NCBI GenBank assembly: GCA_026988295.1
Contig: JALSLM010000108.1
Span: 1 to 34,847 of the forward strand
DNA from: Thiotrichaceae bacterium
Lineage (GTDB): Bacteria; Pseudomonadota; Gammaproteobacteria; Thiotrichales; Thiotrichaceae
DNA: 34,847 nucleotides
Direction of reading: 5' to 3'
Under the pieces are notes generated by a model, which did no database searches, was not told where the DNA came from, and saw only the letters and a program-made list of their open reading frames with translations. Positions 1-9,185 of this stretch are shown here, piece after piece. The stretch's first letter is position 1. Every line of letters begins with the position of its first letter. The translations under genes and the position numbers were made by a program.

Positions 1-93
1 AAAACAAGCTAAAAACACGCCATTTTGTGATTAAAAAATAATCATTTGTTTTTTAAGAAAATAAAGGGCTTTTGATGATTGCAGAAGTGATTG

Positions 94-127
94 TTCTCAG
101 ACAGCCTCCTAGGAGGCTGTCCGAGAA
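94..127. repeat. Family A palindrome (TTCTCAGACAGCCTCCTAGGAGGCTGTCCGAGAA)
   Basis: Near-perfect inverted repeat centred on CCTAGG; the right half is also the left TIR of the adjacent MITE. Confidence 0.85.
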
Positions 128-274
128 TAGAAGTCGTAGCGAGGGAAAGCTTATTTGAGCTAGATTTTTCACCAACTGAGGGGAATAGTTGTTCTATTCT
201 CCGAAAATCGGGGGATAATATAGCCAAATTCAGCTTTTCTGCAGTAGACTCTCTATTCTCAGACAGCCTCCTAG
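109..274. mobile_element. Family A MITE-like element (~166 bp, CTAG-bounded TIRs)
   Basis: CTAGGAGGCTGTCCGAGAATAGA at the left, reverse complement TCTATTCTCAGACAGCCTCCTAG at the right; no coding capacity. Confidence 0.75.
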
Positions 275-283
275 GTATTTTAA

Positions 284-3200
284 ATGCTTTACCTTCATAC
301 CAGTAACCAGCTAGAACAACTATCAATAGCTTTTGCACAAACAGTCAATACGCCTCTAAAAGATGTTTTTACCAAAGAAATGGTTATCGTACAAAATGCA
401 GGAATGGCACGTTGGCTATCTATGCAGCTTGCCGATATTGCTGGCATCAGTGCTAATCTTGAATATTTATTCCCCGCTGAATTCATGTGGAAGTTGTTGC
501 GTATGGTTTCTTCTGATATATCAGAAGAAAGCCAATGTACGCCAGAAACATTGCGTTATCACATTATGGAGGAGTTGACACTTAACCATGCGGATTACCC
601 TGAGCTGGCACATTATATTCTCTATGAAAACCAGCAAACAAATTTAAACGACACTGCCACATGGGATTTAGCTTGCCAACTGGCGGATATTTTTGATCAG
701 TATTTATTCTTTCGTAGTGACTGGATTGAGCAATGGGAAGAATCCCCAGAGAAATATATAAAGGGTGATTGGCAGGCTAGGCTTTGGATTCGTTGCGTTA
801 AAGAAAAACAGTTGGTTCATTGGCAATTCTTGCAGGATCAGTTTAAAGATTCCTTACACTCAACGGATAAAACTACCTTATTAAACAATTTACCTGAGCG
901 GGTCATCTTTTTCTCAATGCCTGCTCTTTCGCCTGGTTATCTGGATTTATTGGGTGAATTAGCTCAGCTAACAGATATTCATTTATATTTAATCAACCCC
1001 TGTGAAGATATTTATTGGGGAGATATTATTTCAAAAAAATCACAAACAAAGCTTTCTGTAGAGGAACAAGCCTATGCAGAAACAGGCAATCCATTATTAG
1101 CATCTATGGGAAAACAGGGTCGTGATTTTATTCATCAATTATTTGATGTTACAACAGCGGAGCATTTTTCTATTCCACCTGCGCCTAGCCCGAACGAGAA
1201 TGAAGAAAATCAAGATTGTATAGATCAGCAAAAGACAATATTAAAACAACTTCAAGAAGATATATATAACTTACAAGAACCTCAAAAAATGATCTTGTTT
1301 GATGATAAAAGTGATAACCACAGCGATTTTCACAAAATCTTTCACAAAGATCAATCAATTCGCTTTAATGCCTGCCACACAACTCTGCGAGAAGTTGAAG
1401 TTTTATATGATCAGATTCTTGATGCTTTAAATACAGACAAATCACTATCTCCAGCAGATATTGTCGTAATGTTGCCTGATATTGAAAGCTATGCTCCCTA
1501 TATTGAAGCTGTATTTTCAAGCACCACTTTTTCACAAACCCAAAAGCCGCTACCCTTCAGTATTGCAGACAGAAACCCAATAAATGCGCAGTTATTAGTT
1601 GAAGCTTTATTAAAAATACTCAAACTAATAGACACACGATTTGATGTTAAATCAGTTTTTGAAATACTTGATTACAAAGACATTAGTAGCCAGTTTTCAC
1701 TTGATGAAGATAAAATAAATAAATGTCGAAAACTCGCACTCACAAGCAATATCCGTTGGGGCATTGATAGCAAATACCGACAAAAAAACAAGCTCCCAAA
1801 CACCCAAGAACACACATGGAAATATGCGCTCGATAGCCTGTTACTCGGCTATGCTATGGGTGAAAGCCCGCATAGCAATCAGCTTTTTTCTGTAGATAAC
1901 TCTTTAGATAGTACTGTAAATAATAATAACAATGATCTAGCACTATTAGCCCATAACATCATCGAAGGTAGCGATGCACTTATTCTGGCAAATTTTAAAT
2001 CTTTCACCGATATTATTTTCTCCATTGCCGACTGGCATGATCAACTTTATTCAATAGATGATTGGATAACAAAAATAAAAACACTAATTAGCCAAATTTT
2101 TATCGAGACAACTGATGTTAGCCAGATTTTAAACGCCATTGATAAAATCAAACAAACAACAAAACTAACTGATTTTCAGCAAGAAATTTCTTTTGCCGTA
2201 TTTTTTAAAATACTGCAATCAGCACTTTCCAGCATCAGTGGTAGTGAGAATTTCTTAGGGCATGGCATAACCTTCTGTGCAATGGTTCCCATGCGTAGCA
2301 TCCCGTTTAAAGTCGTCGCCTTAATGGGAATGAATGATGGCGAATACCCGCGCCAAAACAAGCGTCAAAGTTTTGATCGCTTAGCAGAAAAACCACGCAA
2401 AGGAGACCGCTCACGCCGAGATGAAGATCGTTATCTATTTTTAGAATCAATACTCGCCGCTCGTAGCCGTTTAATAATTAGTTATATTGGGCAAAGCGTA
2501 AAAGATAATACAGAAATACCCCCATCAGTACTTGTTAGTGAACTACTGGATTCACTAGCCATTTATTCTGATATGGCTTCTGATATGGCTTCTGATATGG
2601 CTTCTGATATGGCTTCTGATATGGCTTCTGATATAGCCGCTGAAAAATGGGTAATAAAACATCCACTACAGGCATTTAGCTCACGTTATTTTGATCAGAG
2701 CAGTGATTTATTCTCCTATGCAGCGCAATACACCCAACTAGAAAAGTCTAACGATGCCCCCTCGCAAATTTTTATTAGCGAACGCTTAGAAGAACTTGAT
2801 AGTGATTTTAAAAAAATCAGCTTAAATGAGTTAATCAAATTTTATCAAAGCCCCGCTAGGACATTTTTAAAACATCGTTTTGCCATTCAAACTTTTGACG
2901 AAGATATAAGCCTACCTATTCGTGAACCCTTCGAGCTTGAATCCTTTAAAGATAGAGAAATTAGAAAAATACTCATTGAATCAAATGAGAACGAACAGCT
3001 CTTAATCGCTAGAGCAAAAGGCTTGCTACCCTACGGTGAAATAGGTGAAGGATTTTTTAATAATGAAGAACAAATCATTGAAATTTTCAAAAATAAATTA
3101 CCTGAGGTTAACAATATTGATAACCTACCCTTTTTCTTGTCACTTGACGACTTTCAACTTTATGGAGAAATAAATTCTCTAGGTATTATTGACAACGAAA

Positions 3201-3667
3201 GTAAAAAAACAGAAGCATCAGGACGAATATTAATCCACGTTGCACAGCCCTATTTCCATGATTACATTAGTATTTGGCTACATCACCTAGTTTTGAATAC
3301 AATTTCAAGTACAGAGACAAGACTCTATTCACCCGAATATTCTTTTCTATTATCGCCCGTAGAAAATGCAAAAGAGCAACTCATACAGCTACTTAACTAC
3401 TATTGGGAAGGCCTACATTACCCATCAAAATTCTTTCCAAAATCAGCATTAGCTCTCTATCAAAACAGCGCTGACAACACTGAAAACATAAAACAAGCAA
3501 TCACAACATGGCATGGAAGCAACCAACGCGCAGGTGAAAAAGATAAATTTGAGCATTATTTGCTATATCGCAGCATTGAAATGAGCGAGCAAACAACTCC
3601 ACAAGAATTTTTAGAAACCGCAAAACTATTTTTTGGCAATTTCTTTGCTCATCTAAAAGAAATATAG
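284..3667 (+). CDS. recC: Exodeoxyribonuclease V gamma subunit (RecC)
   Basis: 1127 aa; N-terminus MLYLHTSNQLEQL, internal VPMRSIPFKVVALMGMNDGEYPRQ typical of RecC. Confidence 0.93.
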   Translation: MLYLHTSNQLEQLSIAFAQTVNTPLKDVFTKEMVIVQNAGMARWLSMQLADIAGISANLEYLFPAEFMWKLLRMVSSDISEESQCTPETLRYHIMEELTLNHADYPELAHYILYENQQTNLNDTATWDLACQLADIFDQYLFFRSDWIEQWEESPEKYIKGDWQARLWIRCVKEKQLVHWQFLQDQFKDSLHSTDKTTLLNNLPERVIFFSMPALSPGYLDLLGELAQLTDIHLYLINPCEDIYWGDIISKKSQTKLSVEEQAYAETGNPLLASMGKQGRDFIHQLFDVTTAEHFSIPPAPSPNENEENQDCIDQQKTILKQLQEDIYNLQEPQKMILFDDKSDNHSDFHKIFHKDQSIRFNACHTTLREVEVLYDQILDALNTDKSLSPADIVVMLPDIESYAPYIEAVFSSTTFSQTQKPLPFSIADRNPINAQLLVEALLKILKLIDTRFDVKSVFEILDYKDISSQFSLDEDKINKCRKLALTSNIRWGIDSKYRQKNKLPNTQEHTWKYALDSLLLGYAMGESPHSNQLFSVDNSLDSTVNNNNNDLALLAHNIIEGSDALILANFKSFTDIIFSIADWHDQLYSIDDWITKIKTLISQIFIETTDVSQILNAIDKIKQTTKLTDFQQEISFAVFFKILQSALSSISGSENFLGHGITFCAMVPMRSIPFKVVALMGMNDGEYPRQNKRQSFDRLAEKPRKGDRSRRDEDRYLFLESILAARSRLIISYIGQSVKDNTEIPPSVLVSELLDSLAIYSDMASDMASDMASDMASDMASDIAAEKWVIKHPLQAFSSRYFDQSSDLFSYAAQYTQLEKSNDAPSQIFISERLEELDSDFKKISLNELIKFYQSPARTFLKHRFAIQTFDEDISLPIREPFELESFKDREIRKILIESNENEQLLIARAKGLLPYGEIGEGFFNNEEQIIEIFKNKLPEVNNIDNLPFFLSLDDFQLYGEINSLGIIDNESKKTEASGRILIHVAQPYFHDYISIWLHHLVLNTISSTETRLYSPEYSFLLSPVENAKEQLIQLLNYYWEGLHYPSKFFPKSALALYQNSADNTENIKQAITTWHGSNQRAGEKDKFEHYLLYRSIEMSEQTTPQEFLETAKLFFGNFFAHLKEI
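2567..2638 (+). repeat. In-frame 12-bp tandem repeat (TCTGATATGGCT, 5 exact copies plus 1 degenerate; SDMA repeats) within recC
   Basis: Read directly from the sequence; unit length is a multiple of 3. Confidence 0.97.
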
Positions 3668-3690
3668 GTAGCGGATAGCGGATAAATAGA

Positions 3691-3696
3691 TATAAT
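3691..3696 (+). promoter_or_regulatory. Putative -10 box (TATAAT) of the yhhQ leader
   Basis: Exact TATAAT about 12 nt before the riboswitch aptamer; -35 not clear. Confidence 0.4.
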
Positions 3697-3707
3697 CCCT
3701 TGCTTTA

Positions 3708-3740
3708 TTGGGTTCCCTCAACCCCATTCAACAAAAAGGA
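3708..3740 (+). promoter_or_regulatory. preQ1-I-type riboswitch aptamer overlapping the ribosome binding site
   Basis: TTGGGTTCCCTCAACCCCATTCAACAAAAAGGA aligns position by position with the preQ1-I aptamer form (GGG-loop-AACCCCA-AACAAAA-AGG). Followed 6 nt later by the ATG of a queuosine precursor transporter. Confidence 0.88.
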
Positions 3741-3746
3741 TTAAAA

Positions 3747-4391
3747 ATGATTACTTCAAACACCTCAAAACTTCACGACAATACCTTATTTTATCTGGTT
3801 CTCTTTCATCTCGCCGTTATTGCAGCCAGCAACTATTTAGTACAAATCCCGGTTACTGTAGCAGGCTTTCAAACGACTTGGGGAGCATTCACTTTTCCCC
3901 TAATTTTTCTTGCGACTGATTTAACAAACCGTCTTTATGGCTCATCTCAAGCACGAAAAATCATCTTCACCGCAATGATTCCTGGGATTTTAATTTCTTA
4001 TACACTCTCTGTTTTATTCTTTAATGCAGAATTTCAAGGTTTTTCACAGCTTCTTAATATAAACTTATTTGTTGCACGCATAGCCATTGCTAGCTTTTTT
4101 GCCTATGTCTTCGGGCAACTGCTCGATATTTTTGTATTCAGCAAACTAAGGCAACAAAAATACTGGTGGATTGCCCCAGCGTTTTCATCAATTGTAGGAA
4201 CATTAATAGACACACTTATCTTTTTCAGCATAGCTTTTTACAAAAGTAGCGATGAATTTATGGCAACAAACTGGCCAGAAATAGCAACAGTAGATTACTT
4301 CTTTAAACTACTAATCAGTATTGCCGTTTTCGTTCCATCTTATGGCGTTTTCATGAATATATTTGCAAAAAAATTAGTCCCTGCACACTAG
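3747..4391 (+). CDS. yhhQ: Queuosine precursor transporter (YhhQ family)
   Basis: Multi-TM; WGAFTFPLIFLATDLTNRLYG motif. ORF-track start at 3708 (TTG) lies inside the riboswitch; ATG at 3747 preferred. Confidence 0.92.
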   Translation: MITSNTSKLHDNTLFYLVLFHLAVIAASNYLVQIPVTVAGFQTTWGAFTFPLIFLATDLTNRLYGSSQARKIIFTAMIPGILISYTLSVLFFNAEFQGFSQLLNINLFVARIAIASFFAYVFGQLLDIFVFSKLRQQKYWWIAPAFSSIVGTLIDTLIFFSIAFYKSSDEFMATNWPEIATVDYFFKLLISIAVFVPSYGVFMNIFAKKLVPAH

Positions 4392-4407
4392 CAGGCTGCC
4401 TGAGAAC
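4388..4407. repeat. Family A half-element (CTAGCAGGCTGCCTGAGAAC) overlapping the yhhQ stop
   Basis: Matches family A end CTAGGAGGCTGTCCGAGAAC with 3 substitutions. Confidence 0.65.
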
Positions 4408-4436
4408 TTGGACACTGTGTATTAATTAAAACAATG

Positions 4437-4465
4437 CAGTAGAGACGCAAGCATTGCGTCTCTAC
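4437..4465. repeat. Family D palindrome (GTAGAGACGCAAGCATTGCGTCTCTAC)
   Basis: Near-perfect inverted repeat; second copy at 7571-7594. Confidence 0.85.
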
Positions 4466-4491
4466 GAAAACACTGTAGTGCTCTGCATTAC

Positions 4492-4567
4492 AAAAAGTGC
4501 AAAAAACAGGGGGGATGGGTATCTATCTTATATGCTACCCATCCTCCCCCTTTTTTACACTTTTTAT
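4492..4567. repeat. Two family C repeats in inverted orientation (long hairpin; possible bidirectional terminator)
   Basis: AAAAAGTGCAAAAAACAGGGGGGATGGGTA ... TACCCATCCTCCCCCTTTTTTACACTTTTT between convergent yhhQ and selO. Confidence 0.85.
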
Positions 4568-4609
4568 CATAGGCTACTACACTATTCGTGATGCAAAAAT
4601 ATATTACAC

Positions 4610-4797
4610 CATCATCCCTGTAAGTAACACCTACACCGTCATCCCCGCATGTATCAACTACACCGTCATCCCCGCATGTTTTAAGCGGAGATCTATTTGA
4701 ACTTTAAGTATAAATTGCGTGTATGTATTGTGAGATTCCCGCTAAAAACATGCGGGAATGACGATATGGCTAATACATGCGGGAATGACAATACAGT
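4610..4797. repeat. CGTCATCCCCGCATGT-type repeats, two direct copies followed by two inverted copies
   Basis: CACCGTCATCCCCGCATGT (x2) and ACATGCGGGAATGACGATA / ACATGCGGGAATGACAATA. Confidence 0.75.
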
Positions 4798-4814
4798 AGC
4801 AAGCTAACAGACTC

Positions 4815-6317
4815 TTATGTCCCACAAAAAGTTTGATGCACAATTTCATCTTTTTTAGGTGGTAATAAATACTTTTCCTTACCTTTTTGTAAGCTAAAAG
4901 GGTTTTCCAGAACTTCATGCAAGGCATGAAAAACACTGAAATCATTATGATCTTCTGCCGCACGAATCGCGGCTTCTATTTGATGATTACGCGGAATATA
5001 AATAGGGTTTACCTTTTGCATAATGGCGCGTGATTCTGCAACTGTGCATGTTTCGCTTGCTCTACGGCTTTGCCATTTATCAGCCCAAGCATCAAACTCT
5101 TCGGGCTTAGAAAATAAAGTGCGTGCTTGTGATAACGCATCATTTTGAGAAAAATAATAAAATGTTAGCGTAAAATCAGCCTTATTACTTTCCATCAAAT
5201 CAAGCAATTCATTGACTAACTCAGCATCAGCCTCATTCTTTTCAGATAAGCCCAATTTTTTGCGCATATTCTCCAGCCAATATTGGTGATAAATACGACT
5301 GAAATTTGTTAAAATATCCTCAGCAACTTTCACAACAGCCTTAGCTTCTACATCAGATACTTCACTATTTTCATCTTCTTTATTGCTATTATTAACAAAT
5401 AAAGGCAACAAAGTTTCTGCCAAACGTATCAAATTCCACTGCCCTATTTTCGGTTGATTATCATAAGCATAACGTGCATTTTGATCTATCGAACTATAAA
5501 CGCGATTATGTGAAAACTCATCCATAAACGCACAGGGGCCATAGTCGATTGTCTCCCCTGCTATCGACATATTATCCGTATTCATCACACCATGAATAAA
5601 ACCAAAAGACATCCATTTTGCAATCAGCTTGGCTTGGGCATCAACAACAGCTTCAAAAAATGCCACATACTTATTTTTAGCCTTTTTTGACTCTGGATAA
5701 TGACGCGCAATTTCATAATCAGCCAACTGCTTAAGCCCTTCTAAATCACCTTGCGATGAGAAATATTGAAACGTCCCCACGCGCACAAAACCCGTAGAAA
5801 TACGCGTAAGAATACCACCTGCTACCAATGTATTGCGTGCCAGCTCCTCACCCGTCGTAACCGCAGCTAATGCACGAGTCGTTGGCACACCCAATTTTGC
5901 CATCGACTCACTCACCAAATACTCACGCAACACAGGACCAAGAGCAGAACGACCATCACCACCCCGCGACCAAGGTGTCGGTCCTGATCCTTTTAACTGA
6001 AAATCATAGCGAACACCCTTAGGACTAAGAAACTCACCCAATAGAAGCGCGCGACCATCACCTAAACGTGGCGAAAATCCACCAAATTGATGCCCAGCAT
6101 AAGCCATAGCAATAGGCTCAGAACCCTCTGTGATTTCATTACCTGAAAAAACACCTAAAGCAGTCAAACACTCAGAATCAATACCCGTTAAGCCCAACTC
6201 ATCAGCCAACTTATCATTAAAAACAATTAATTCAGGATTTTTAACAGGCGTAGGATTCGTTTCAGTATAAAAATTTTTAGGTAGTTTTATATAGCTATTA
6301 TCAAAATGGATTTTCAT
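4815..6317 (-). CDS. selO: Protein adenylyltransferase SelO (YdiU/UPF0061 family)
   Basis: YAGHQFGGFSPRLGDGRALLLGE, FQLKGSGPTPWSRGGDGRSALGPVLREYLVSE. Confidence 0.95.
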   Translation of the reverse strand: MKIHFDNSYIKLPKNFYTETNPTPVKNPELIVFNDKLADELGLTGIDSECLTALGVFSGNEITEGSEPIAMAYAGHQFGGFSPRLGDGRALLLGEFLSPKGVRYDFQLKGSGPTPWSRGGDGRSALGPVLREYLVSESMAKLGVPTTRALAAVTTGEELARNTLVAGGILTRISTGFVRVGTFQYFSSQGDLEGLKQLADYEIARHYPESKKAKNKYVAFFEAVVDAQAKLIAKWMSFGFIHGVMNTDNMSIAGETIDYGPCAFMDEFSHNRVYSSIDQNARYAYDNQPKIGQWNLIRLAETLLPLFVNNSNKEDENSEVSDVEAKAVVKVAEDILTNFSRIYHQYWLENMRKKLGLSEKNEADAELVNELLDLMESNKADFTLTFYYFSQNDALSQARTLFSKPEEFDAWADKWQSRRASETCTVAESRAIMQKVNPIYIPRNHQIEAAIRAAEDHNDFSVFHALHEVLENPFSLQKGKEKYLLPPKKDEIVHQTFCGT

Positions 6318-6408
6318 AGGTATCATCAATATCTTAAAAAAACATAGTATGCACCAGTTTATAAATACAAGTAAGAATGAAAGGATTATTATTGTGCCAT
6401 CTCTTATT

Positions 6409-6886
6409 AAGGAAACCCTGATTAATGATTAGAATTTAGCGCAGAAAAATCTGTCGCTATTTTTCATGAAATGAAACGTAATAGTTATTCTATTGCGGTG
6501 AGCTTCATGGAAAATATCGGCAGATTTGGCAAGCTAAAAATAATTGGACTTGATCAGGGTTTCCTTAAGGAAAGCCTGATTAAGTCGATTAGAATTTAGC
6601 GCAGAAAAATCTGTCGCTATTTTTCATGAAGTGAAACGTAATAGTTATTCTATTGCGGTGAGCTTCATGGAAAATATCGGCAGATTTGGCAAGCTAAAAA
6701 TAATTGGACTTGATCAGGGTTTCCTTAAGGAAAGCCTGATTAAGTCGATTAGAATTTAGCGCAGAAAAATCTGTCGCTATTTTTCATGAAGTGAAACGTA
6801 ATAGTTATTCTATTGCGGTGAGCTTCATGGAAAATATCGGCAGATTTGGCAAGCTAAAAATAATTGGACTTGATCAGGGTTTCCTT
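6409..6886. repeat. Family B: three tandem ~158-160-bp palindromic MITE-like units
   Basis: Units start at 6409, 6567 and 6727; each starts AAGGAAA(C/G)CCTGATTAA and ends GGACTTGATCAGGGTTTCCTT, with arms complementary almost throughout. Confidence 0.9.
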
Positions 6887-6907
6887 CAGCACACACAGGA
6901 ATCCACA

Positions 6908-7519
6908 ATGAAAATAGCAATAATTAGCGGTAGTCACCGACAACAATCACAAAGTATAAAAGTTGCCAAACACATTAATCAAACCCTTCTCAATAATAAA
7001 ATAGCAGATGATGTATGGTTGTTTAGCCTTGCAGGAAACCCGCTACCACTATGGGATGAAGGTATTTGGGAAGGTGACGAAAAATGGAAGAAAATCCTTG
7101 AACCGCTTTCAAAAGAGCTAAACAGTTGCGATGGCTTCGTGATAATCGCGCCTGAATATCACGGACAAGTTCCCGCTGCATTAAAAAACTTTTTTCTCAT
7201 GTGGAAGCACGAACTTTCACATAAACCCGCACTAATCGTAGGCGTATCATCCGCAGATGGTGGCTCATACCCCGTTGCAGAATTACGCATGAGCAGCTAC
7301 AAAAATAACAAACTATGTTATATGCCCGAACATTTAATCATCCGCCACGTTGAAAGCGTACTAAATGAAAACCCCGCTGACAACAATAGCGATGCTGATG
7401 CCTACTTTAAAGAACGCATTAATTGGACCTTAGCCCAATTACGAGAATATGCTATTGCTCTAAAACAAGTTAGAGACAGCGGTGTAACACAAACTGAAAA
7501 ATTTGGAAATGGCATGTAA
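6908..7519 (+). CDS. NADPH-dependent FMN reductase-family flavoprotein
   Basis: MKIAIISGSHRQQSQSIKVA, APEYHGQVPAALKNFFLMW. The track ORF from 6791 includes repeat-derived N-terminal sequence; native ATG likely 6908. Confidence 0.88.
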   Translation: MKIAIISGSHRQQSQSIKVAKHINQTLLNNKIADDVWLFSLAGNPLPLWDEGIWEGDEKWKKILEPLSKELNSCDGFVIIAPEYHGQVPAALKNFFLMWKHELSHKPALIVGVSSADGGSYPVAELRMSSYKNNKLCYMPEHLIIRHVESVLNENPADNNSDADAYFKERINWTLAQLREYAIALKQVRDSGVTQTEKFGNGM

Positions 7520-7568
7520 TTATAAAAATATTGTTTTCACTTTATAAGTTTATGAACGGGACAAAATG

Positions 7569-7594
7569 GTAGAGATGCAATGCATTGCGTCTCT
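7569..7594. repeat. Family D palindrome, second copy
   Basis: GGTAGAGATGCAATGCATTGCGTCTCTC. Confidence 0.75.
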
Positions 7595-7595
7595 C

Positions 7596-7613
7596 GAGTT
7601 CTCTTCTCGGACA
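7596..7613. repeat. Family A half-element
   Basis: CTTCTCGGACAGCCTAG. Confidence 0.55.
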
Positions 7614-7732
7614 GCCTAGTAAACAATTTTTCCATATATCTGAAAGTATGGTGACGTTTGTTTTTTTGTGTGAGAAAATGATCTATATATAATCATTACC
7701 CAAAATTAAAAGACTACAAGGTATTAATTTTT

Positions 7733-8635
7733 ATGAAGGTTTCTCACGAAATACGTAAGGCTGTTATCCCTGTTGCTGGGCTTGGAACACGCATGTTGCC
7801 AGCGACTAAGGCAATTCCTAAAGAAATGCTCCCGATTGTTGATAAGCCGATGATTCAATATATTGTTAATGAATGTATTGCTGCAGGAATTACTGAGATT
7901 GTGTTGGTGACTCATTCAAGTAAAAATGCAATAGAAAATCATTTTGATACTAGTTATGAGCTTGAATCTACGCTAGAAAAACGGGTTAAGCGTTCACTTC
8001 TTGATGAGGTGAGATCTATCTGTCCGCAGCATGTTACGATTATGCACGTGCGTCAGGGGGTTGCTAAAGGGCTTGGACATGCAGTTTTATGTGCTAAACC
8101 TTTAGTGGGTAATGAGCCTTTTGCTGTGATTTTGCCTGATGTGTTGATTGATGATGTTGAGTGTGATCTTGAAACTGAAAATATGGCAGAGATGTTACGA
8201 CTGTTCGATGAAAATGGTGAGAGTCAAATCATGGTGGAGCCTGTTCCTATGGAACAGGTAAGTAATTATGGTGTGGCTGATGTAAATGGTCATACACTTA
8301 ATGCAGGGGCTTGTGCTCCAATGGTACAGGTGGTTGAAAAACCTCCCATTGATGAAGCACCATCAAATATGGCTGTTGTTGGTCGTTATGTGTTGTCAGC
8401 TGCAATTTGGGATTTATTAGAGCAAACGCCAGCAGGTGCTGGTGATGAAATTCAGCTAACGGATGCTATCGCTATGTTAATGGATAAAGAAACAGTCAAT
8501 GCATTCCATATGAGAGGAAAAAGTCATGATTGTGGCTCTAAACTGGGTTATATGATTGCTAATGTAGAATACGCTATGCGCCACGATGAACTTGGAGATA
8601 GGTTTAAGGCTTATCTGAAGAGTATTTCTGCCTGA
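7733..8635 (+). CDS. galU: UTP--glucose-1-phosphate uridylyltransferase
   Basis: [41 protein letters not shown]. Confidence 0.95.
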   Translation: MKVSHEIRKAVIPVAGLGTRMLPATKAIPKEMLPIVDKPMIQYIVNECIAAGITEIVLVTHSSKNAIENHFDTSYELESTLEKRVKRSLLDEVRSICPQHVTIMHVRQGVAKGLGHAVLCAKPLVGNEPFAVILPDVLIDDVECDLETENMAEMLRLFDENGESQIMVEPVPMEQVSNYGVADVNGHTLNAGACAPMVQVVEKPPIDEAPSNMAVVGRYVLSAAIWDLLEQTPAGAGDEIQLTDAIAMLMDKETVNAFHMRGKSHDCGSKLGYMIANVEYAMRHDELGDRFKAYLKSISA

Positions 8636-8640
8636 GAGCA

Positions 8641-8674
8641 GGGGGGTGAAATAAAAACTTCAGTTATTTCCCCC
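8641..8674 (+). terminator. G/C-rich hairpin 3' of galU, putative terminator
   Basis: GGGGGGTGAAATAA-AAACTTCAG-TTATTTCCCCCCC inverted repeat 6 nt after the stop. Confidence 0.5.
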
Positions 8675-8694
8675 CCTTCCCGGCCTCTCCCTTA

Positions 8695-9123
8695 TCAGGA
8701 GGAGGAACTATTCATTTTACAAATCGGTGAATCATCGGGGTTTTCGACACTGCTCACAATGGTTTCTACGAACTCATTAAACTCATCCATCGTTATTACG
8801 TCCAACATACGATTCATAATACTAGGGTTTATTTGTGCAATGGTTTGTTTACCATTGGCAAGTTGGATGTAGATTCCTGCGGCATTGGTTTCTTCTTCGA
8901 TATCTTGCAATGTGTCTTCAAGTAGTTTCTGATCTTCCGCACCTAATGATTCATGATAATCATCTAATTCATCCCAAAGTTTATCTTCAATGTCTTCAGG
9001 TGTTCTAACAACAATGCTATCAAGCATAGGGTCGCGATGAAGCTCCCATGTTAGATTCTTTGATTTTAAAAAATCAATAAATTTATCTGCAATTATTTGA
9101 TTAAAAAATAAATATTCAAGCAT
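8695..9123 (-). CDS. Conserved acidic hypothetical protein
   Basis: ORF of 154 aa (9159); ATG at 9123 (MLEYLFFNQ) plausible; no recognised domain. Confidence 0.6.
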   Translation of the reverse strand: MLEYLFFNQIIADKFIDFLKSKNLTWELHRDPMLDSIVVRTPEDIEDKLWDELDDYHESLGAEDQKLLEDTLQDIEEETNAAGIYIQLANGKQTIAQINPSIMNRMLDVITMDEFNEFVETIVSSVENPDDSPICKMNSSSS

Positions 9124-9185
9124 GTGTTTATCTATTCTTAGAAGGCACTCCTTTCTCAAGGAAAACCTGCTAGAACAATCTCCTC

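Noticed and set aside
91-306. Plus-strand 71-aa ORF (and minus ORFs 42-338, 295-486)
   Set aside because: They run through a palindromic MITE and the recC start; no protein family features.
4497-4963. ORFs 4497-4700 (+) and 4742-4963 (-)
   Set aside because: Peptides are translations of family C and ATCCCCGCATG repeats or antisense to the selO 3' end.
6409-6886. CRISPR-like tandem repetition
   Set aside because: Units are 158-160 bp contiguous palindromes without unique spacers; no cas genes.
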